Shown here piece after piece: positions 42,726 through 48,751 of a stretch of 64,000 nucleotides of DNA. How positions within the stretch are numbered: position 1 is the first letter of the stretch; the number at the start of each line of letters is the position of its first letter. Under the pieces are notes generated by a model that saw nothing but the letters and a program-made list of their open reading frames with translations, did no database searches and was not told where the DNA came from. The stretch spans positions 15,960 to 79,959 of the forward strand of contig CAUGNZ010000006.1 in assembly GCA_959601045.1 (NCBI GenBank). Reading direction: 5' to 3'. This stretch comes from an uncultured Collinsella sp. Its GTDB lineage: Bacteria; Actinomycetota; Coriobacteriia; Coriobacteriales; Coriobacteriaceae. Made by a program: the position numbers and the translations under genes.

Positions 42726-43922
42726 ATGAAACTCATCAATAGAACGTCATATATGGACACGTTGACGAGCCTTATTGGCGTACCGGACATCAAGGTCATA
42801 ACGGGCATTCGCCGTAGCGGTAAGTCAAAATTGCTCGAGGCCCTCCGCGATTACGTGGAGGCAAATCTGTCCAATTCGAATGTCATCCATATCAATTACA
42901 ACCTCGACGAGTTCGAGGGCCTGCTCGAATATCATGCCCTGCTCGCCTATGTGAAAGAGCATCGAGTGTCCGACAAGCAAAACTTCCTGCTTATCGACGA
43001 GGTTCAGATGTGCGACGGCTTTGAACGCGCGATCAACAGCCTCCATGCATCCGAGCAGTACGACATCTTCATCACCGGATCGAACGCCTTTTTGCTGTCG
43101 AGCGATCTGTCGACGCTCTTTACGGGGCGCACGTTCGAGATCGAGGTTTTCCCATTCTCGTTTGAGGAGTATCGCTTTTATAGTGACGAGGGCGAGGTCG
43201 ATCGCGACTTCGATGAGTACGCGAGAACCGGCGGTATGTCCGGCTCTTACCCTTATCCACTGCAGGAGCAGCGCTACCAATATCTCTCCAATGTCTTCAA
43301 AACGCTCATCGTGAGGGATATCGTGCAGCGGCATAACGTGAGAAACGAATCGGCACTGCTGCGCATTGCCGATTACATGATGGACAACGTCTCCAACATA
43401 ACGTCGGCACGCAACATTACAGATGTTTTGAATGCGGATGGGCTAAAGATTACGAACAAGACGGTCGGCACGTACATGGGGTACCTGTGCGATGCGTTTG
43501 CCTTCTATAAAGTTCGTCGGTACGACATTCGCGGCAAAAAATACCTTAAGAGCGGCGAGAAGTATTACCTGGCAGACCACGCGTTCAAATACGCACTGCT
43601 TGGTACACGTGATATGGATTGGGGACGCGTATACGAGAACATGGCGGCCATCGAGCTGCTGCGCCGCGGATACGAGGTATACGTCGGTGTGCTCTATAAA
43701 AAGGAAATAGACTTTGTAGCAATCAAGCGAAGCGAGAAGCTCTACATTCAGGTGAGCGACGACATCAGCTCGGATAAGACGTTTGAACGCGAGATTTCGC
43801 CACTGCTGAGCATTGGCGATGCGTATCCCAAGATGATTCTTGCCCGCACACATCACGAGGCCACGGATCGCGATGGGGTGCAGATCGTGGACCTGGCGAG
43901 GTGGTTGTGCGGCGAGGCTTAG
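42726..43922 (+). CDS. AAA ATPase with DUF4143 C-terminal domain (COG1373 type)
   Basis: 398 residues. Walker A-like TGIRRSGKSKLLE, Walker B FLLIDEVQM, sensor ITGSNAFLLS. A central winged-helix-like region is followed by the C-terminal DUF4143 domain, which has a PD-(D/E)XK-like strand pattern (KEIDFVAIKRSEKLYIQVS). Members are widespread and of unknown role. The gene is lower in G+C than its neighbours and is bracketed by three palindromes of one family, suggesting a self-contained, possibly mobile unit. ATG 42726 has GGAGG upstream. Confidence 0.88.
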   Translation: MKLINRTSYMDTLTSLIGVPDIKVITGIRRSGKSKLLEALRDYVEANLSNSNVIHINYNLDEFEGLLEYHALLAYVKEHRVSDKQNFLLIDEVQMCDGFERAINSLHASEQYDIFITGSNAFLLSSDLSTLFTGRTFEIEVFPFSFEEYRFYSDEGEVDRDFDEYARTGGMSGSYPYPLQEQRYQYLSNVFKTLIVRDIVQRHNVRNESALLRIADYMMDNVSNITSARNITDVLNADGLKITNKTVGTYMGYLCDAFAFYKVRRYDIRGKKYLKSGEKYYLADHAFKYALLGTRDMDWGRVYENMAAIELLRRGYEVYVGVLYKKEIDFVAIKRSEKLYIQVSDDISSDKTFEREISPLLSIGDAYPKMILARTHHEATDRDGVQIVDLARWLCGEA

Positions 43923-43928
43923 CAAAAA

Positions 43929-43975
43929 ATCCTATTCCTCAAAACTGAAAAATTTTCGATTTTGAGGAATAGGAT
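43929..43975. repeat. Third CTATTCCTCAAAA palindrome, downstream of the ATPase gene
   Basis: A 47-bp palindrome, ATCCTATTCCTCAAAA with TTTTGAGGAATAGGAT, starting 7 bp after the ATPase stop and 33 bp before the coaX stop (convergent). It shares its core with the two copies upstream of the gene. Confidence 0.9.
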
Positions 43976-44007
43976 TGGAGGCTGGTTGCTGCGACCTGGC
44001 GTTTACT

Positions 44008-44781
44008 CTATCCCAGCTCCTGCATGCGGCGGTAGATTTCGCAGATGCCTTTGATGGTGAGTTGGCCGTCGACTATGTCGAAGGCATCGGTCGAATCGGC
44101 GACGATGCCGGCGAGACCGCCTGTGGCGATAACGGTGGCGTCCTCGCGGCCCAGCTCGCGCTTCATGCGCGCGACCAAGCCCTCGGCCATGGCGGCGGCG
44201 CCCACCACGGCGCCGACCTTGATGCACTCCTCGGTATCGCGGCCGATGGCGTGCTCGGGCGCCTCGAGCGGCACGCTGGCGAGCTTGGCGGCACGGGCGG
44301 CAAGCGCGTCCATGGAGATGCGGATGCCCGGCGCAATCGCCCCGCCAATGTAATAGCCGTCCTCGTCGATGACGTCGATATTGGTCGCGGTGCCAAAGTC
44401 CACCACGATTGCCGGCGCGCCGTAGAAAGTCTCGGCCGCAACGGCGTTGGCGACGCGGTCGGCACCCACGGCCTGGGGGCGCGCTGCACGCAGCTTGGTC
44501 ACGGCGGCAGTCTGCGGCCCAATGACGATGGCGTCTGCCGCGATGCGCTTGGCCACGGCGTGCCACTCGCGCGAGAGCTGCGGCACCACGCCGGCAAAGG
44601 CAATCGCGTCGACCGCGCCGAGCGAGAGGTCGTACATCTTAAAGAAGCCCATCAGACGCACGTGGATCTCGTCGGCGGTGTAGGAACGGTCGGTGGGCAT
44701 GCGCCACGACTGCACCAGCTCGTCTCCGTCAAACAGACCCATGGCCGTCTGCGTGTTACCCATATCGATAGCGAGCAGCAT
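44008..44781 (-). CDS. coaX: Type III pantothenate kinase
   Basis: 257 residues; first step of coenzyme A synthesis. LLAIDMGNTQTAMGLFDGDEL is the phosphate-1 motif; VGADRVANAVAAETFYGAPAIVVDFGTATNIDVI carries the pantothenate and phosphate-2 sites; YIGGAIAPGIRISMDALAARAAKL and IATGGLAG follow. It is a single-gene unit in convergent arrangement with the ATPase gene. Confidence 0.94.
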   Translation of the reverse strand: MLLAIDMGNTQTAMGLFDGDELVQSWRMPTDRSYTADEIHVRLMGFFKMYDLSLGAVDAIAFAGVVPQLSREWHAVAKRIAADAIVIGPQTAAVTKLRAARPQAVGADRVANAVAAETFYGAPAIVVDFGTATNIDVIDEDGYYIGGAIAPGIRISMDALAARAAKLASVPLEAPEHAIGRDTEECIKVGAVVGAAAMAEGLVARMKRELGREDATVIATGGLAGIVADSTDAFDIVDGQLTIKGICEIYRRMQELG

Positions 44782-44918
44782 GTCTACTCCCGGTGTCGGC
44801 GTAAAAGGACGCGCACCATTGTATACGCGCCGCCGGCGGCGCTCGGCTGCGATTCGTTCACGGCGATATGGGCTGAGGGGTTTTAAATATGAAGGAATTA
44901 TGCTCTATGAGATTTTCC

Positions 44919-44947
44919 TTGCCGTTTACCGAACTCCCACGTAATAT
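44919..44947 (+). promoter_or_regulatory. Promoter of the initiator tRNA gene
   Basis: -35 TTGCCG (44919-44924), exactly 17 bp spacer, -10 TAATAT (44942-44947). Transcription would start near 44954, about 25 nt before the tRNA. Confidence 0.75.
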
Positions 44948-44978
44948 TCTTTCTTGCGCACATGAGGCGCCCAGACAT

Positions 44979-45055
44979 TGCGGGGTGGAGCAGTCTGGTA
45001 GCTCGCCGGGCTCATAACCCGGAGGTCGTAGGTTCAAATCCTGCCCCCGCGACCA
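44979..45055 (+). tRNA. Initiator tRNA-Met (CAU)
   Basis: A full cloverleaf with genome-encoded CCA. The anticodon loop is CTCATAA, flanked by a stem with three consecutive G-C pairs (GGG/CCC next to the loop), the hallmark of initiator tRNA. The D-arm is GAGCAGTCTGGTAGCTC and the T-arm GTAGGTTCAAATCCTGC. The first acceptor pair is a weak T-G, consistent with the non-Watson-Crick 1:72 position of formyl-accepting tRNA. Confidence 0.95.
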
Positions 45056-45064
45056 AGAACTTGC

Positions 45065-45095
45065 AGCTCGTCGGCCTAGCCGACGAGCTTTTTTT
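45065..45095 (+). terminator. Terminator of the tRNA gene
   Basis: AGCTCGTCGGC (45065-45075) and GCCGACGAGCT (45079-45089) form a perfect 11-bp stem with a 3-nt loop followed by TTTTTT. Confidence 0.95.
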
Positions 45096-45145
45096 GTTAT
45101 TCCGGGACTGTTCTCTCAGCCCAATTCCCAACCTCTCAAACAAAA

Positions 45146-45443
45146 ACTCGATTTGTAACATCTAGACCCGATTTGGACGGTCAGGTGTTACAGATCGAGA
45201 TATACCGGTGGGTTGGGTCCCGTTTGTCTAAATCTGTAACACGAGGGACGGATTTTGCCGAATTGTTGTTACAGATTGAGATTTACTGGCAGGCGGGTTT
45301 GGTTTGTCTCAATCTGTAACAGGTAGGGGTCAAAAGTGGGCCTAGCTGTTACAGATCTAGATTGTTGAGGATGGGTTGAGAGGAATGTCTCGATTTGTAA
45401 CAGGTAGACCCCGGTTTTGCCGTGTAACTGTTACAGATTGAAA
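45146..45443. repeat. Alternating 15-bp repeat array 2 (four palindromic units)
   Basis: Forward sites (consensus TCTCGATCTGTAACA) start at 45146, 45227, 45307 and 45388; inverted sites start at 45186, 45267, 45347 and 45429. Every step is 40 or 41 bp and the sequence between sites is 25-26 nt. The inside of unit 1 (45161-45185) is 22/25 identical to the reverse complement of the inside of unit 1 in array 1 (27878-27902), so the units share ancestry beyond the 15-bp arms. Confidence 0.93.
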
Positions 45444-45584
45444 TAACCAACGGGCCGCCCTGCCCCATCCACCTGCCGCCACCTGATATTCGCCGATTTA
45501 CGTTGCGTCGCCGTGCTCCCATGTCATATCCTCTAGACAACTACGCGGCAACATCGCCGCCGCGCCTACAAGAGAGGAATGTCC

Positions 45585-47615
45585 ATGACCGCACCCGCAT
45601 CCAAACTGCTCCAGCCCATTACGGTTGGCCCCCTTGAGCTTAAAAACCGCATTATGTTCCCGCCGCTGACCACCGGCTACGAGGAGCGCGACGGTTCCAT
45701 TGGCGAGCGCAGCCTGGCTTTTTACGAGCGCCTGGCCCGTGGCGGCGTGAGCTACATCGTCATCGGCGACGTCGCTCCCGTTATGACCGCGAGCCCCACG
45801 CCCAAGCTGGCGACTGACGCCCAGATCCCCACGTTTAAGGCGCTGGCTGACGCCGTCCATAAGCACGGCGCCAAGGTCGCGCTGCAGCTGTTCCACCCCG
45901 AGTACGACGTCCCCGGCGTCGGCCGCATGGTCATGGGCTCCATGGCCGCCGCCAAGGCCGCGCAGGAGGCCAAGGCCGCCGGCGACGAGGAGACCTTTGC
46001 CGCCAAGATGGCCGAGTCCAACGAGATTCGCAAGCAGGCCTACGCCAAGCTGCACCACGACATGCAGCACTTTGTGAACGAGGCCACCGTGGAGCAACTC
46101 ACCCAGATCAAGGAGGCCATCGCCGCCTCGGCCGCCCGCGCACAGCAGGCTGGGATCGATGCCATCGAGGTCCACGGCGACCGCCTGGTGGGCTCGCTGT
46201 GCTCCGCCATCCTCAACCAGCGCACCGACGAGTACGGTGGCTCGTTCGAGAACCGCGTTCGCTACGCGCTGGAGGTCGTCGCTGCCATTAAGGAAGTCGC
46301 GCCGCAGCTGATGGTGGAGTACAAGCTCCCCGTGATCATGGAGAACCCCGACGGCACGCCGCGCGGCAAGGGCGGTCTGCAGCCCGACGAGGCCTGCGAG
46401 TTTGCCAAGCTGCTCGAGGGCGCGGGCATCGACATGATCCAGGTCGCGCAGGCCAACCACACCGGTAACATGGGCGACACCATTCCGCCCATGGGCGCCA
46501 TGCCCTACAACTGGACGCTGCCCGTGGCCGAGCGCGTCAAGGCCCTGGTCTCCGTGCCGGTGGCAACCGTCGGCCGCGTTGTCTCGGTCGAGGCCGGCGA
46601 GAAGATTCTTGAGGACGGCGCGGCCGACATTATCGCCTATGGCCGCTCGCTCATGTGCGACCCCGACATTGCGCTGAAGGCCGCCACGGGCGAGCCCATC
46701 CGCGAGTGCCTCAACTGCAACAAGGGCTGCGTCGACGCGATTCAAAACCGCAAGTACATCTCGTGCGTGCTCAATGCCGAGAACGGCGACGAGGCGACCA
46801 TCGCCATTAAACCGGGTGAGGGCGACAAGAAGATCGCCGTGGTGGGCGGCGGCATCGCCGGCCTGGAGGCCGCGCGCGTGGCGGCCAAACGCGGCTACGA
46901 CGTGACCGTCTACGAGGCGAGCGATCATCTGGGCGGCCAGATTGTGCTGGCAGCCGCGCCCCCGCGCAAGGACGAGATCATGCGCTCGGTGGAGTATTAC
47001 GAGAAGATTCTGCCCGGCCTGGGCGTGAAGGTTGAGCTCAACCATGCCGCTAACCCCACGGATCTCAACGCCGCCGACGCCGCGATTGTGGCTGTGGGCG
47101 CGCACGACGTGGTCATCCCCGTTCCGGGTGCCGACTCGGACAAGGTCGTCTCGAGCTGGGACGTGCTGGCCGGCAAGGTGGAGCTCAGCGGGCGCGTCGC
47201 CGTCATTGGCGGTGGCCTGGTGGGCACCGAGACTGCCGAGTACCTGCTGCAGCACGGCTGCGAGGTGGCGATCGTCGAGATGCTCGACAAGATTGCCGCA
47301 GGCGAGTCCGAGACCATTCTGCCGCTGATTATGAGCGACTTTGCAGAGCACAACGTGGAGCAGCACGTTAAGACCCGCCTGACCGCCATTACCGACGAGG
47401 GCGTGGAGGCTGTTCGTACCACCGAGGACGGCGCCGAGGAGCCGGTGAAGATCGCCTGCGATTACGTGGTGATGGCCGTGGGCTCCAAGGCCAACGCGTT
47501 TGACCTGGACGGCGTGACGGTGCCCGTGACCTGCGTGGGCGACTGCTCGGGCGAGCGCACCGCCGATATTGCGAGCGCCATCCGCACGGCGTATCACGCG
47601 GCCAACGAGCTGTAG
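45585..47615 (+). CDS. Old-yellow-enzyme/2-enoate-reductase-type Fe-S flavoenzyme
   Basis: 676 residues. N-terminal FMN barrel (1-370): ITVGPLELKNRIMFPPLTTGYEE, IEVHGDRLVGSLCSAILNQRTDEYGGS, VADIIAYGRSLMCDP-like end. Then the [4Fe-4S] cysteines 375, 378, 382 and 394 (CLNCNKGC, 12 residues, C). C-terminal FAD/NAD domains: KIAVVGGGIAGLEAARVAAKRG and GRVAVIGGGLVGTETAEYLL. This is the 2-enoate reductase / 2,4-dienoyl-CoA reductase architecture; the natural substrate (enoates, bile acid or flavonoid double bonds) is unknown. ATG 45585 is preferred over 45579, which is too close to AGAGAGGA. Confidence 0.9.
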   Translation: MTAPASKLLQPITVGPLELKNRIMFPPLTTGYEERDGSIGERSLAFYERLARGGVSYIVIGDVAPVMTASPTPKLATDAQIPTFKALADAVHKHGAKVALQLFHPEYDVPGVGRMVMGSMAAAKAAQEAKAAGDEETFAAKMAESNEIRKQAYAKLHHDMQHFVNEATVEQLTQIKEAIAASAARAQQAGIDAIEVHGDRLVGSLCSAILNQRTDEYGGSFENRVRYALEVVAAIKEVAPQLMVEYKLPVIMENPDGTPRGKGGLQPDEACEFAKLLEGAGIDMIQVAQANHTGNMGDTIPPMGAMPYNWTLPVAERVKALVSVPVATVGRVVSVEAGEKILEDGAADIIAYGRSLMCDPDIALKAATGEPIRECLNCNKGCVDAIQNRKYISCVLNAENGDEATIAIKPGEGDKKIAVVGGGIAGLEAARVAAKRGYDVTVYEASDHLGGQIVLAAAPPRKDEIMRSVEYYEKILPGLGVKVELNHAANPTDLNAADAAIVAVGAHDVVIPVPGADSDKVVSSWDVLAGKVELSGRVAVIGGGLVGTETAEYLLQHGCEVAIVEMLDKIAAGESETILPLIMSDFAEHNVEQHVKTRLTAITDEGVEAVRTTEDGAEEPVKIACDYVVMAVGSKANAFDLDGVTVPVTCVGDCSGERTADIASAIRTAYHAANEL

Positions 47616-47696
47616 CTAACATCGCGGCGGGGCGGGGCGGGGCGGTAGCACGGATCCGCCTCGCCCGGCTGCGTCCCGTCGGGTGTCAACCGGTGC

Positions 47697-47734
47697 GGGG
47701 CCTGCAAGCGCAGCAGGCCCCGCCCTTTTTGTTT
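47697..47734 (+). terminator. Terminator of the enoate reductase gene
   Basis: GGGGCCTGC (47697-47705) and GCAGGCCCC (47713-47721), then GCCCTTTTTG. It lies about 80 bp after the stop; the intervening DNA has a GGGGC tandem run. Confidence 0.88.
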
Positions 47735-48059
47735 TGCTCCGGTGGATGGCAATGCGCGGTAATCATGAGGAGTAAGGACGTCTACTGCCTTGCCGATTGC
47801 TCAAAATTATTGGGGGAGGGGTTAATAACTATATCCTCTATGCCAAAGGACATAAAGAGATGTCAATTTTGTTGACAAGCGAATGACGATTAGCTGCGAG
47901 CCAGCTACCAGCGTAAATAATCGATAAAGAAATGTCGTAAATTGGTGCCAAATGCCCAGATAACACCGCGTCTATTTTAATTAACTGCTTTGAGCAAACA
48001 GTAAAATGCTACTATCTAACTTGCACGCAAGAAAGCAGATTAACGGTTAAGGCTAAGAA
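47735..48059. other. AT-rich gap before the orphan HTH gene
   Basis: 325 bp with no supported gene, clearly lower in G+C than its surroundings. ATAAAGAGATGTC (about 47850) and ATAAAGAAATGTC (about 47925) form a near-direct repeat. A candidate promoter for the next gene is TTGAGC (47990-47995), 17 bp, TATCTA (48013-48018). The composition suggests acquired DNA. Confidence 0.45.
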
Positions 48060-48464
48060 GTGGCAGGTATGTCGGAAGCAACTAGGACTCGCACGCATGC
48101 GCCCGAGGTTAGGCAGCGCGCCGTCGAGATCCTCCAAGAGGGGGTCGGTCATCGCGCCCTCGCCGCGGAGCTTGGCATTCCCCAGGCCACGGCTCGTCAG
48201 TGGGCCCGCGCGTATGCCGTAGGCGGTGCCGACGCCGTTCTCAACGCCGGTTCGCATCATCACACCTATTCGTACGAAGTTAAGCTCGCCGTGGTCAAGG
48301 ACCGCTTGGAAAACGGCTTAACGGTTCGCGAGGCCATGATCAAGCACAAGATTCCCAGTGAGTCTTCGGTCAAGGCTTGGTGCCGCCAGTATCGCGAGAG
48401 CGGTGAGTCCGCGCTGGTTGATAAGCCGCGCGGTCGCAAGCCGCGCGTTAAAAAGGCGGAATAG
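48060..48464 (+). CDS. Orphan helix-turn-helix protein resembling IS3-type transposase OrfA
   Basis: 134 residues with two HTH units: VRQRAVEILQEGVGHRALAAELGIPQATARQWARAY and VKLAVVKDRLENGLTVREAMIKHKIPSESSVKAWCRQYRESG. This is the double HTH of IS3-family OrfA or related InsE-like proteins, ending in a basic tail. No OrfB (DDE catalytic domain) follows and a terminator comes 13 bp after the stop, so it is a remnant or a domesticated DNA-binding protein. GTG 48060 or ATG 48069 are possible starts. Flanking DNA is AT-rich. Confidence 0.75.
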   Translation: MAGMSEATRTRTHAPEVRQRAVEILQEGVGHRALAAELGIPQATARQWARAYAVGGADAVLNAGSHHHTYSYEVKLAVVKDRLENGLTVREAMIKHKIPSESSVKAWCRQYRESGESALVDKPRGRKPRVKKAE

Positions 48465-48476
48465 CGAACGGGATGG

Positions 48477-48500
48477 TGCGCCCACAGGGGCGCATTTTTC
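48477..48500 (+). terminator. Terminator of the HTH gene
   Basis: TGCGCCC (48477-48483), loop ACAG, GGGCGCA (48488-48494), then TTTTT. The following 250 bp up to the hydrogenase operon contain no gene or repeat I can identify. Confidence 0.88.
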
Positions 48501-48751
48501 TTGCCGCGCCAACTTTTTGGACCGTCGTGAGCCTACTGGAACATCCTCCAAAGTGGTTAATAAACCGCGCGCAGTGGCCCGTGCGCCTGCCGCCGCGATA
48601 GGGGGAGCGTCGCCTCTCTGCTCCAAAGCGGACAGACTCCTTACCCCGTACGCCTAAAACTCCCCAGTTGACCGAAAACCCGCCGCCGCTACTCCTCAAC
48701 TGAGCTATAACGTTAAACAATTGCAGCGTTTTTGCATGGGGGAGTGATGGT

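Larger units (their letters stand above)
45056..45584. other. Gap between tRNA and enoate reductase gene
   Basis: 529 bp holding the tRNA terminator, then the second alternating-repeat array (45146-45443), and about 140 bp that should include the promoter of the flavoenzyme gene. No protein gene is supported. Confidence 0.7.

Noticed and set aside
42726..43922. Phage or anti-phage defence ATPase
   Set aside because: COG1373/DUF4143 proteins are widespread outside defence islands and no other defence gene is nearby; kept only as an ATPase of unknown role.
45146..45443. Possible CRISPR array
   Set aside because: Same reasons as for the other array: alternating 15-bp sites, related spacers, no cas genes.
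45498..47597. 699-codon minus-strand frame opposite the enoate reductase
   Set aside because: The plus-strand protein has complete FMN, Fe-S and FAD motifs; the antisense frame is low-complexity Gly/Ala/His/Val.
47765..47875. 36-codon frame with four cysteines (MRSKDVYCLADC...)
   Set aside because: No ribosome site, lies in an AT-rich gap after a terminator, and matches nothing I recognise; too short to support as a gene.
48660..48720. Minus-strand sequence resembling a tRNA D-arm (ATAGCTCAGTTGAGG)
   Set aside because: No anticodon stem, T-arm or acceptor stem can be built around it.
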